Counted from the first letter of the stretch, positions 1 through 6,637 are shown. The stretch is DNA of 10,281 nt from Holosporales bacterium (GCA_031257945.1 JAIRNU010000055.1:1-10281), one strand, 5' to 3'. Numbers and translations are program-made. Notes: generated by a model from the sequence alone, not told the origin.

Positions 1-261
1 CAGGATGCGCTAAATAATTACTACAGCGCCATGACTGTTGCGGAAAGGAAGGGCAAGGCGGAGGGTCTCGCAGAGGGTCTTGCTGAAGGCAAAGCGGAAG
101 GCAAAGCTGAGGGTCTTGCGGAGGGTCTCGCAGAGGGCGAAGCCAAGGGCAAAAGGGAAACCGCTATTGCCATGTTGGCAGATGGGTTATCTGTTGAAAA
201 AATTAGCTCATACACGGGTTTGTCCGTCGAAGAAGTCGACGCCCTAAGCCAATGCAATTAG
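1..261 (+). CDS. C-terminal end of Rpn/PD-(D/E)XK nuclease family protein (5' end outside window)
   Basis: The frame is open from base 1 (reading Q-D-A-L-N-N-Y-Y-S-A-M-T-V-A-E) and ends at TAG 259-261, so the gene enters from the left and only about 86 codons are visible. The catalytic PD-(D/E)XK domain is not in the window. What is visible is the tail typical of Rpn/'putative transposase' proteins: a short helical stretch ending in TVAERKG, then about eight E-G-x-A tetrapeptide repeats (codons from base 52 to 153, 12-bp unit), then a small helix-turn-helix-like end (LSVEKISSYTGLSVEEVDAL). Known Rpn proteins are recombination-promoting nucleases that multiply in genomes of host-associated bacteria. 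The last few residues (SQCN) come from the junction with the next fragment, so this C-terminus may not be the ancestral one. An ATG at 31 lies inside the frame and is not the real start. Family assignment rests on the tail alone. Confidence 0.65.
   Translation, partial: QDALNNYYSAMTVAERKGKAEGLAEGLAEGKAEGKAEGLAEGLAEGEAKGKRETAIAMLADGLSVEKISSYTGLSVEEVDALSQCN
52..153 (+). repeat. 12-bp tandem repeat coding for A-E-G-(L/K)
   Basis: About eight in-frame 12-bp units of the form GCN-GAR-GGY-(CTY/AAA) encode alternating AEGL and AEGK. Third positions vary between units, so this is not a perfectly fresh expansion. The degenerate copy downstream (around 376-405) has only about one unit, which fits gain or loss by replication slippage. 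Such E-G-rich tails are common at the end of Rpn-family proteins and would be charged and helical. Confidence 0.8.
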
Positions 262-559
262 AGATACCGGAGGTAAAGGCCGCTATAACACACTTGTATA
301 TGTTAGCGGGGCTGCAAAGGAGGCAGAAGCTCGGCAGGATGCGCTAAATAGTTACTACAGCGCCATGACTGTTGCGGAAGAAGGGTAAGGCTGAGGGTCG
401 CCAAGGGCAAAAGGGAAACCGCTATTGCCATGTTAGCAGATGGGTTATCTGTTAAAAATTAGCTCATACACGGGATTGTCCGTTGAAGAGGTCAACGTAC
501 GTTACTACTCAGCTATTCGCCTGACCTCTCAACGCCTTGATATTGTTGGCAAAAAATGA
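252..559 (+). pseudogene. Frameshifted second copy of the Rpn-family 3' end
   Basis: A second version of the same gene end follows directly. It begins with M-Q-L-E-I-P-E-V-K-A-A-I-T-H-L-Y at 252, changes frame near 300 to S-G-A-A-K-E-A-E-A-R, and from 335 repeats bases 1-50 almost exactly (QDALNSYYSAMTVAE). It then loses bases in the E-G repeat, and again at 'gttaaaaatt' around 461, where copy one has two more bases. The last piece reads LSVEEVNVRYYSAIRLTS and stops at TGA 557-559. No single frame spans it, so it cannot make the full product. It shows more upstream sequence than the first copy does inside this window, giving a view of the domain just before the repeat tail. The origin is a tandem duplication or decay of a neighbouring paralogue. 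Confidence 0.8.
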
Positions 560-699
560 TGCTAGTTTTTTTAGGCATCATTTTTAATAGGGGGAATATG
601 GCGAAAAATTGGCAATTTTAAACAGCGCTGCAGAATTAGGTATAGCTGTTAGTCAACAATATCAAGGCTTGTGGAGGTCCAGCGAATAGCTAAGTAGTT
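503..699. repeat. Imperfect inverted repeat, 48-bp arms (503-550 and 652-699)
   Basis: The reverse complement of 503-550 matches 652-699 at 39 of 48 positions without gaps, including a 15-base perfect run (654-668 against its partner) and a 10-base run around GCGAATAGCT. About 100 bp lie between the arms, including the hairpin terminator. The left arm overlaps the end of the decayed Rpn fragment. It could be the ends of a small non-autonomous mobile element, or two copies of a dispersed palindromic repeat in opposite orientation. No target-site duplication is obvious. Confidence 0.7.
552..585 (+). terminator. Hairpin terminator, possibly bidirectional
   Basis: AAAAATGATGC (552-562) pairs with GCATCATTTTT (575-585): an 11-bp perfect stem with a 12-base loop that is itself T-rich. 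The A-tract before and T-tract after the stem would let it act as an intrinsic terminator in either direction. It sits right after the stop of the decayed Rpn fragment, where a terminator of the original gene would be expected. Confidence 0.6.
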
Positions 700-861
700 C
701 TCAGTTCTATTCTGGCATTGCTCCCAGTTCAGAATTATGCCCTGGCTATGACTGAATAGTGACAATAATTTTCATTTAGGACGGTAGTCGTCGAATGTAC
801 AGTGTTGCGTTTGATTTGTGAGTGGACCCAAACACAGTGCTGTTGATTTTGCTGCAGTGGT
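586..861. other. Non-coding stretch before the transporter gene
   Basis: Apart from the right arm of the inverted repeat (652-699), I find no gene here. Short open pieces (for example one ending at the TAG near 687) lack a start and a recognisable product. Two similar strings, ACAGTGTTGCGTTTGATTT (about 801) and ACAGTGCTGTTGATTTT (about 835), form an imperfect direct repeat just upstream of the transporter start. I could not pick a convincing -35/-10 pair. Confidence 0.5.
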
Positions 862-2322
862 ATGGAAATATCACGTGTGGTTCAATTTACCCCGACGCTT
901 TTTGTGTTTAGAAAACTTAAACGAAACCAGGTCTTTATTTCGTTAATTTTGTGTGCGATTGGCGGTGTGATAGCCGCCATTCCAGCTCCTAGTGGAGTCG
1001 CCCCACAGGCATATCCGATGTTCGGTATTTTTGTCGCGCTGGTGCTGGGGATTCTGTTGAAGCCATACCCAATCACAACGCTATCCCTCTTCGGCTTCTT
1101 CGTCGCTATAGTGTGCAATTTAATCACCATAGAGGAGGGGTGCGCTTGCTTTGGAGAAACAGTTATTTGGTTTATTGCTTTAGCATCAATTGCCGCGCAA
1201 TCGTTCGTAAAAACAAATCTTGGTCGGAGGATCGCTTGTATTTTCATAAAGCAAACCGGAACGCACTCCCTTAGTTTGGCCTATGGATTAATGCTCAGCG
1301 AATGCGCGTTTGCTCCTATGATTCCAAGCAATACGGCGAGGGCTGTGTGTCTTAGCGTCCCTTTGGCTGTTTCAATAAGTGAGGCCCTTGGAAGCTCCCC
1401 CAAGGATAAAACAGAAAAAGTAATTGGGCAGTTCCTGAACCTTTGCAACATGCATGCTAACCAAATTTCAAGTACGTTATTCCTTACAGCAATGGCCTGT
1501 AACTCAATGGTACAAAAATTTATGGCAAATATTGGCATTACTATAACGTGGTGTGAGTGGTTTTTGATGGCGTTGGTCCCGGGCCTTGTGTGCGTATTGC
1601 TTTCGCCATGGCTGATATATAAGCTGGCTCCCCCAAAACTTAAAGAGATCCCGCAAGCCAAGGTTATTGCTCAAAAGCAGTTAGATGCAATGCCGCCTAT
1701 CGACAAGAACGAGATAAAGACAATATGCGTCTTTTGCGCGATGCTGCTTTTTTGGGTCATTGGGAGTTTTTTTAAAATTCCTACGGCCTTGGTGGCTCTT
1801 GGCGGGCTTTGCGTCTTATTGGCAACTGGTGTTCTCGATGTTGATGATATTACCGGCGCAAAAGAAGTATGGAGCATCGTGATTTGGCTTTCTATTTTCA
1901 CTTTACTTGCTTGGAAGTTAACTGAGTTCGGATTAATAGACTATTACTCCGCTATGCTCAAGGCTGCGCTTCACGAGTGTAGTTGGCCGATTGTACTCAT
2001 AATTGTATCAGCGATATATTACCTAGGAAGGTACATATTGCCCGGAAATACAATACATGCATGCGCTATGTTCCCAGCGTTTGCGCAGCTTCTTATCGCA
2101 TGCGGGGTCCCTGCAAAGGTAGGTTGTATGGTATTAGCTTTTATTACGGCATATTGCGGGTACGTTACTCCGTATGCTACTTCTCCGTGCCCGATTATTT
2201 TCAATACTGGGTATATTGATCTCAAGTTATGGTGGAAAATTGGCGTTATTACCGGTTTTTTCTACTTTTTTATTTGGATTTTTGTTGGGGGAGCTTGGTG
2301 GAAAGTGCTTGGATATTTGTGA
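862..2322 (+). CDS. DASS/CitT-family di- or tricarboxylate transporter
   Basis: A 486-residue polytopic inner-membrane protein of normal length for the CitT/2-oxoglutarate-malate translocator branch of the divalent anion:sodium symporter (DASS) family; E. coli CitT is 487 residues. Family marks in order: IPAPSGVAPQAYPMFGIF (40-57), the substrate/sodium-site motif PSNTAR (155-160), its second-half counterpart PGNTIHA (394-400, with G where S is usual), and VTPYATSPCPIIF (435-447) followed by GYIDLKLWWKIG (450-461). Hydrophobic segments fill the rest, with one charged cytoplasmic-type loop at about 255-286. The likely role is exchange or sodium-coupled uptake of malate, 2-oxoglutarate, succinate, citrate or similar; the exact substrate cannot be read from sequence. 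Chlamydiae and plastids use relatives to take carboxylates from the surrounding cytoplasm, which would suit a host-associated cell (inference). ATG 862 is the first start after an in-frame stop at 844-846; the ribosome site is poor. No operon partner. Confidence 0.92.
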   Translation: MEISRVVQFTPTLFVFRKLKRNQVFISLILCAIGGVIAAIPAPSGVAPQAYPMFGIFVALVLGILLKPYPITTLSLFGFFVAIVCNLITIEEGCACFGETVIWFIALASIAAQSFVKTNLGRRIACIFIKQTGTHSLSLAYGLMLSECAFAPMIPSNTARAVCLSVPLAVSISEALGSSPKDKTEKVIGQFLNLCNMHANQISSTLFLTAMACNSMVQKFMANIGITITWCEWFLMALVPGLVCVLLSPWLIYKLAPPKLKEIPQAKVIAQKQLDAMPPIDKNEIKTICVFCAMLLFWVIGSFFKIPTALVALGGLCVLLATGVLDVDDITGAKEVWSIVIWLSIFTLLAWKLTEFGLIDYYSAMLKAALHECSWPIVLIIVSAIYYLGRYILPGNTIHACAMFPAFAQLLIACGVPAKVGCMVLAFITAYCGYVTPYATSPCPIIFNTGYIDLKLWWKIGVITGFFYFFIWIFVGGAWWKVLGYL

Positions 2323-2332
2323 CCACTTTCCA
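2299..2332 (+). terminator. Hairpin spanning the transporter stop codon
   Basis: TGGAAAGTG (2299-2307) pairs perfectly with CACTTTCCA (2324-2332) across a 16-base loop that contains the end of the reading frame and the TGA. No T-run follows, so it is not a standard intrinsic terminator. It could stabilise the 3' end of the message or work with Rho. Confidence 0.3.
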
Positions 2333-2379
2333 TAGATCCCCCGTGTCGCTAGGAATCCCGTTCTACCAATGACCACCTA

Positions 2380-2504
2380 TCAGCTCCGTACTACAGTACT
2401 ACCATCTTGGAAACGAACTTCGCATCTTTCCGGCAATGGCGAATCACAAAATTTGTCAAGAAATTCCGATTTTGCTTCTAGTACACTGCCTGTAATGTTT
2501 ATTC
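2380..2504 (-). pseudogene. Detached C-terminal tail of the downstream LRR protein
   Basis: Past the TAA at 2505-2507, shifting by -1 (equivalent to restoring one lost base near 2519) reopens a frame of about 40 codons. It reads E-G-K-V-L-R-I-N-I-T-G-S, then contains DSPLPERC, and ends at the stop 2380-2382. The intact paralogue (3810-5114) has the same tail in frame: FRDSPLPERCCVAF at residues 397-410. The match of DSPLPERC and the spacing from QN(V/A)FQ show that this is the original 3' end of the gene, cut off by a single-base deletion. No slippery heptamer is visible, so programmed frameshifting is unlikely. Confidence 0.8.
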
Positions 2505-3695
2505 TTAATACCTTGCCTTCTGGAAAACGTTTTGTCCAAGCTTTGCCGTTGTTGGCAAATTTACGCTAGATAAATTGCAATCATAAAACGCATAGTCGCC
2601 TATTGTTTGAGTACTCTCAGGTAAATTGATGTTTCCTAAAGAGCGACAATGAGCGAATGCGTACATGCCTATAGTTTTAACATTGTCTAAAATGAGGTCT
2701 GTTAAAGACTCACACCACTCGAATGCGTACTCGCCGATAGTTTCAACCTTGGGGGAATTACAATTTGTTAAAGAGGTGCACTCGTAGAATGCGTAGGTGC
2801 CTATAGTTTTAACATTGCCTAAAATGATGTTTGTTAAAGAGCTACACATAAAGAATGCGTACTTGCCGATAGCTTCAACCCTGGCGGAATTACAGTCTGT
2901 TAAAGAGGCACACCCATAGAATGCGCTATCGTCTATAATTTTAACATTGTCTAAAATGATGTTTGTTAAAGATTTACACCCCTCGAATGCGAACCTGCCT
3001 ATACTTTCAACATTACGTGAAGCGATGTTTGTTAAAGAGGTGCACCTACGGAATGCGCCATCGTTTATATATTTAATATTGGGTAAATCGGCATTTATTA
3101 AAGAACGGCAATCGTGGAATGCGGTCATGCCTATAGCTTCCACGTTGTGTGAATTGATGGTCGTTAAAGAATGGCAATGCTCAAACGCAGAGTCGCCGAT
3201 ACTTCTAACTCCATCCGGAATAACGATACTTTGTAAGTTCGTAAACTTATAGAAAACACCTGCGCCTATCCTCTCAAGCCGATTCCCGCCTTGGAAGTGT
3301 ATATGCTGAGTTATTGCGTTTGATTGCCATGTGCCTTCTAGCGATGTAACGTCATCATTTACAACTATAACTACATTAACGTGTTTCCCAATATCTGCGA
3401 CATTCCAAACCTCAACAAATCTATATTTATAGCCAACGAGCGCACATACAACCCCAAACAGTGCCCCAGCAACAGGCAATACATATTTACCAGGTAGCCA
3501 CCAGCTAGCCACACCTGCGCTAACAGCAGTTACTACACCACACCCCACTACATTGCGCACTACGTCTTCAGCGGAATCTGTAACCCCACCAACAAACCTC
3601 TTCCACGGGGTGTTGAATTGGGGCTCTTCATGTAAATCCTCGGCACCGCAACTAGAGCAGGCCAACATGCCCGCCAGGAAAAGTACTTTCTTCAC
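2505..3695 (-). CDS. BspA-like leucine-rich-repeat (LRR_5) envelope protein, frameshift-truncated copy
   Basis: 396 residues. The N-terminus MKKVLFLAGMLACSSC resembles a lipoprotein or Sec signal, though the lipobox (MLAC) is not classical. Two hydrophobic segments follow at about 48-68 (GCGVVTAVSAGVASWWL) and 71-90, then a linker of about 50 residues. From 143 to about 390 there are 12 repeats of 22-23 residues with the LRR_5/TpLRR core I-G-x-x-A-F-x-x-C-x-S-L-T-x-I. The repeats should form a curved beta/alpha solenoid for binding other proteins; this family is common in surface proteins of host-associated bacteria and of protists. The start is GTG (3693-3695), fixed by identity of the first residues with the neighbour, which has ATG there. 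The frame ends early in QNVFQKARY; the usual 40-odd-residue tail lies downstream out of frame. It may still be functional because the solenoid is whole. Paralogue of the gene at 3810-5114. Confidence 0.85.
   Translation of the reverse strand: MKKVLFLAGMLACSSCGAEDLHEEPQFNTPWKRFVGGVTDSAEDVVRNVVGCGVVTAVSAGVASWWLPGKYVLPVAGALFGVVCALVGYKYRFVEVWNVADIGKHVNVVIVVNDDVTSLEGTWQSNAITQHIHFQGGNRLERIGAGVFYKFTNLQSIVIPDGVRSIGDSAFEHCHSLTTINSHNVEAIGMTAFHDCRSLINADLPNIKYINDGAFRRCTSLTNIASRNVESIGRFAFEGCKSLTNIILDNVKIIDDSAFYGCASLTDCNSARVEAIGKYAFFMCSSLTNIILGNVKTIGTYAFYECTSLTNCNSPKVETIGEYAFEWCESLTDLILDNVKTIGMYAFAHCRSLGNINLPESTQTIGDYAFYDCNLSSVNLPTTAKLGQNVFQKARY
2679..3070 (-). repeat. 132-bp tandem super-repeat inside the LRR gene
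   Basis: The string aacattg(t/c)ctaaaatga recurs on the plus strand at 2679, 2811 and 2943, exactly 132 bp apart, which is 44 codons or two LRRs. The two repeats in each unit differ: one type reads NIIL(D/G)NVKTIG and the other NCNSxxVEAIG. The alternation shows that pairs of repeats were duplicated together, and the high DNA similarity suggests this was fairly recent. Confidence 0.75.
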
Positions 3696-3706
3696 AGCAA
3701 TTTACC

Positions 3707-3762
3707 AAACGAAAAAACGCATTATGCCGTATTGATGCGCCCAAAATTCTCTAAAAGCAACT
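3707..3762 (-). promoter_or_regulatory. Duplicated 5' leader of the downstream LRR gene
   Basis: This 56-bp block matches the block upstream of the other LRR gene (5123-5178) at 54 of 56 positions, although the flanks differ. On the minus strand it runs from AGTTGCTTTTAGAGAATTTT through CGCAT...ATGCG to a run of six T, ending about 12 bases before the start. It probably carries promoter and leader signals (TTGCTT is a possible -35), but I could not define a -10 with confidence. Confidence 0.45.
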
Positions 3763-3771
3763 AAAATTTTT

Positions 3772-3790
3772 AAAAGGGCTGTGACCTTTT
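3772..3790 (-). terminator. Weak hairpin after the upstream LRR gene
   Basis: AAAAGG (3772-3777) pairs with CCTTTT (3785-3790) across a 7-base loop, in an A/T-rich setting 20 bases past the LRR stop codon. The stem is short, so this is a tentative terminator only. Next to it is a short direct repeat of TTGCAA (about 3790-3806). Confidence 0.25.
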
Positions 3791-3809
3791 TGCAACAAAT
3801 TTGCAACAG

Positions 3810-5114
3810 TTAATATTGCTCTATCTTTCTCCATTCGTTATCTACCCATTGCCAATTCGCCTCCTCCCCGCCAGCCGCGTTAAGAAAAGCAACACAACAT
3901 CTTTCTGGCAATGGCGAATCACGAAATTTGGCTGTAAGAAAGTCCTTTTGGTCTTCTTCTGGGACAACACCACTAAAGTGTACTGCTGATAACCCTGTCC
4001 CCTGGAAAGCGTTTTGCTTAATCTCTACACCTATTGGCAAAGTTACAGTCTGTAAACGTGTGCAGCCAGTAAACGCATCGTGGCCTATCTTTTCAACGTT
4101 ATGTAAATCAATGTCTGTTAAATAGCTACAATTACTGAATGCATGCTTACCTATCCTTTTAATATTGGGGAAACTGACGCTTCTTAAATAATCGCACTCA
4201 GCGAATGCGCTCCAGCTTATCTTCTTAACATGGGGGAAACTGACGCGCCTTAAAGAGCGACAATGAGCGAATGCGCCACTGCCTATACTTTCAACACTAG
4301 TGAAATCGAAGTTACTTAAAGAGTCGCATTGGGTGAATGTGCTCCTGCCTATACTTTTAGCCCTAGGGCAGTTGATAGAGGTTAAACGGCTACACTGAGC
4401 AAATGCGTCATCGCCTATATTTTCAACTTCGTGTGCACTGATGTTTGTTAAAGACTGGCAACTGAAGAATGCGTTGCAACCTATCTGTTTAGCAGCAAAT
4501 AAACTGATGTATACTAAACTATGACAACGAGCAAATGCGTCCTCTCCTATAGTTTCAACATTGTATAAATTAATGATTGTTAAAGCGCCGCAATCAGCAA
4601 ACGCAAAGTCGTCGATAATTCTAACCCCATTTGGAATAATGATACTTTGTAGGTCCATAAAATTATAGAAAACACCTGCGCCTATCCTCTTAAGTCGATT
4701 CCCGCCTTGGACGTATATATGCTGAGTTATTGCGTTTGATTGCCGTGGGGCTTCCAGCGATGTAACGTCATTATTTACAACTACAACTTCATTAACGTGT
4801 TTCCCAATATCTGCGACATCCAGAACCTCGACGAATCTATATTTATAGCCAGTGTGCGCACATCCAGCCACAAACAGTGCCCCGGCAACAGTCCATATAT
4901 ATTTTCGAAGGTTACCAGGTAGCCACCAGCTAGCCACACCGGCGCTAACAGCAGTTACTACACCACACCCTATTACATTGCGCACCACGTCTTTAGCGGA
5001 AAGTGTAACCCCACAAACAAAACTCTTCCACAGGGTGTTTGGGCATACCAGAAAAGCCGCGGCACTGCAACTAGAGCAGGTCAACATGCCAGCTAGAAAA
5101 AGTACTTTCTTCAT
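3810..5114 (-). CDS. BspA-like leucine-rich-repeat (LRR_5) envelope protein, full-length copy
   Basis: 434 residues, starting at ATG 5112-5114 with MKKVLFLAGMLTCSSC, a lipoprotein- or Sec-like signal with a non-classical lipobox. Two hydrophobic segments (about 47-67 and 73-90) could form a membrane hairpin. Residues 91-140 are a linker nearly identical to the paralogue (YKYRFVEV, ADIGKHVN, SNAITQHI, QGGNRL). From 144 to about 370 there are 11 repeats, spaced almost exactly 22 residues (I at 167, 189, 211 and so on to 365), with core I-G-x-x-A-F-x-x-C-x-x-L. The tail (371-434) is acidic, contains DSPLPERC and ends in NWQWVDNEWRKIEQY; it is unlike the repeats. Expected role: an envelope-anchored binding protein, possibly at the host interface (inference). 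The LRR faces differ from the neighbour far more than the N-terminal module does. No clear Shine-Dalgarno. Confidence 0.88.
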   Translation of the reverse strand: MKKVLFLAGMLTCSSCSAAAFLVCPNTLWKSFVCGVTLSAKDVVRNVIGCGVVTAVSAGVASWWLPGNLRKYIWTVAGALFVAGCAHTGYKYRFVEVLDVADIGKHVNEVVVVNNDVTSLEAPRQSNAITQHIYVQGGNRLKRIGAGVFYNFMDLQSIIIPNGVRIIDDFAFADCGALTIINLYNVETIGEDAFARCHSLVYISLFAAKQIGCNAFFSCQSLTNISAHEVENIGDDAFAQCSRLTSINCPRAKSIGRSTFTQCDSLSNFDFTSVESIGSGAFAHCRSLRRVSFPHVKKISWSAFAECDYLRSVSFPNIKRIGKHAFSNCSYLTDIDLHNVEKIGHDAFTGCTRLQTVTLPIGVEIKQNAFQGTGLSAVHFSGVVPEEDQKDFLTAKFRDSPLPERCCVAFLNAAGGEEANWQWVDNEWRKIEQY

Positions 5115-5122
5115 GACAATTC

Positions 5123-5178
5123 AAACGAAAAAACGCATTATGCAGTATTGATGCGCCTAAAATTCTCTAAAAGCAACT
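5123..5178 (-). promoter_or_regulatory. Duplicated 5' leader of the upstream LRR gene
   Basis: Partner of 3707-3762 (54 of 56 identical). On the minus strand it contains CGCAT (5-base arm), a 12-base loop, ATGCG and then six T, a small hairpin plus T-run just before the start codon. Preservation of this untranslated block while neighbouring DNA diverged points to a shared promoter or leader control for both genes. The rest of the gap to xseA (5179-5261) is A/T-rich with T-runs on the minus strand but has no clear terminator. Confidence 0.45.
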
Positions 5179-5261
5179 ATGTTTTTGTTCATACAGAAAA
5201 AAACAAAAATCCTGATACGAATATAGTTTTTTCCCATATGTGTCGACCTGAACACAACCGC

Positions 5262-6632
5262 CTAACTAGGACGAACAGCGATTCTCCCGTCAGTAAAGTG
5301 TATATCAATACTCTCCCCCCCTACTATAGCAGCGTCATAAGCTGACGTTACCGCGATTCCATCAGCATTAGTCACGAAGCAAAATCCTCTTTCCAATACA
5401 GACTGGTAAGAACTCCTCCGCAATCTTTCTTGCAGCAAAAAAAGCGTATCATGGAAAATTTGGGTCTTTTGCCTGAAAAGTGCGTGAAAATTGCTCGCAA
5501 CAAGGGGCAATTTTACACTAGCAACGGAAATTATATTCTGCGGCGATTTTAAATTTTTACTAGCATAAGCAATGTAATTTTCGTAGCGACTAATAGTTTG
5601 CAATAACGCCCTATGAAACCGCTCCAACAAATCATCTATTCTAATGATTTTGTTATCAATCCATTGGGCGGGACTTGGGATTTTGTGAATTTTTAAACTA
5701 AGTTGCAAAACTTCAACAATGCGCCGCAGCGCTCTTCCCCGCAGCTCCCTCTTTTCACAAATATCCGCAAAAACCTGCTGATACACTGGAGTTGCGATTT
5801 CTGCAGCGGCAGTTGGAGTAGGGGCGCGGACATCTGCTGCGTAATCAACCAGGGTAACGTCCGTTTCGTGCCCAATAGCGGAAATTACAGGTATAGAGCT
5901 GCTAAAAACCGCGCGAACAACGATTTCCTCATTAAATGGCCACAAATCCTCTATGCTCCCTCCGCCCCTTGCAACAATCAAAACGTCTGGGCGATCAGGG
6001 GCCGCAAGCCCGTTCAACCCCGCAACAGCCGCAGAAATTTGCTCTGCCGCGCCGTTTCCTTGGACTAAAACTGGCCATAACACTACGCGGCATGGGTATC
6101 GCTCGGAGACCCTATGCAATATATCCTGTATTACTGCGCCAGTTGGGGAGGTGATAACGCCTAACGTTCGCGGGTACTTAGGCAATCCACGCTTTTGATC
6201 GAACAGTCCTTCCTTTGCTAGCTTTTCTTTGCGTTCCATCAGCAGTTTCAGCAGTGACCCCTCGCCAACTGGCTCCACCTTCAGCACAACAATTTGATAG
6301 TTAGACCGGCCAGGATAAACTGAAATCCTTCCATCTACGACGATTTCTGCGCCATCCTTTAGCTCCGGAGAAACTGCAGTTCCCCGCCAGCACACGGCAT
6401 TAAGCACTGCGTCCCCACCTGAATCCTTCAAAGAAAAATACACATGCCCTGAGGAGTGCAATTTTAACCCGGAAACCTCGCCGCGAACCCTGACGAAAGC
6501 AAAACTGCCTTCAACAAGTTTCTTTATATTCTTTGATAATTCCTGGACAGATAGCACCGGCTGGGCGTCCACCCCGGCGCCGCCATCTGCAGCTCTATCC
6601 CAAAAATCCAATACCACGGACGAAGGACACAT
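5262..6632 (-). CDS. xseA: Exodeoxyribonuclease VII large subunit
   Basis: 456 residues, the same length as E. coli XseA. XseA with several XseB subunits forms exonuclease VII, which degrades single-stranded DNA from both ends in mismatch repair and recombination. Order: N-terminal OB fold at about 25-125 (VRVRGEVSGLKLHSSGHVYF at 47-66, a DNA-binding strand set), then the Exonuc_VII_L catalytic domain with LGVITSPTGAVIQDILHR (157-174), ARGGGSIEDLWPFNEE (221-236) and SAIGHETDVTLVDYAADVRA (251-270). A helical region at about 285-410 follows, then the C-terminal segment LERGFCFVTNADG (413-425). ATG 6630-6632 lies 5 bases after the gatC stop, with no clear Shine-Dalgarno; the first 20 or so residues have no counterpart in E. 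coli, and GTG at codon 21 is a possible alternative start. It is the last gene of the cluster. xseB is not in the window. Confidence 0.95.
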   Translation of the reverse strand: MCPSSVVLDFWDRAADGGAGVDAQPVLSVQELSKNIKKLVEGSFAFVRVRGEVSGLKLHSSGHVYFSLKDSGGDAVLNAVCWRGTAVSPELKDGAEIVVDGRISVYPGRSNYQIVVLKVEPVGEGSLLKLLMERKEKLAKEGLFDQKRGLPKYPRTLGVITSPTGAVIQDILHRVSERYPCRVVLWPVLVQGNGAAEQISAAVAGLNGLAAPDRPDVLIVARGGGSIEDLWPFNEEIVVRAVFSSSIPVISAIGHETDVTLVDYAADVRAPTPTAAAEIATPVYQQVFADICEKRELRGRALRRIVEVLQLSLKIHKIPSPAQWIDNKIIRIDDLLERFHRALLQTISRYENYIAYASKNLKSPQNIISVASVKLPLVASNFHALFRQKTQIFHDTLFLLQERLRRSSYQSVLERGFCFVTNADGIAVTSAYDAAIVGGESIDIHFTDGRIAVRPS

Positions 6633-6637
6633 AAAAA

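Noticed and set aside
30..160. CRISPR-like array
   Set aside because: The repeats are contiguous 12-bp coding units without spacers.
21..257. Minus-strand open frame rich in Pro-Ser-Ala across the Rpn tail
   Set aside because: It is the reverse reading of the 12-bp A-E-G repeat and disappears where the repeat ends.
590..689. Short open frame reading KLAILNSAAELGIAVSQQYQG and ending in TAG
   Set aside because: No start codon after the preceding stop, and its end lies within the inverted repeat, so coding is not supported.
882..1247. Minus-strand open frames inside the transporter
   Set aside because: Shadows of a strongly supported membrane protein gene; no recognisable domain.
2505..2530. 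Programmed -1 frameshift at the end of the downstream LRR gene
   Set aside because: No X-XXY-YYZ slippery heptamer or following structure was visible; a simple deletion explains the data.
5179..5261. Intrinsic terminator after xseA
   Set aside because: There are T-runs on the minus strand but no stem longer than four or five base pairs in front of them.
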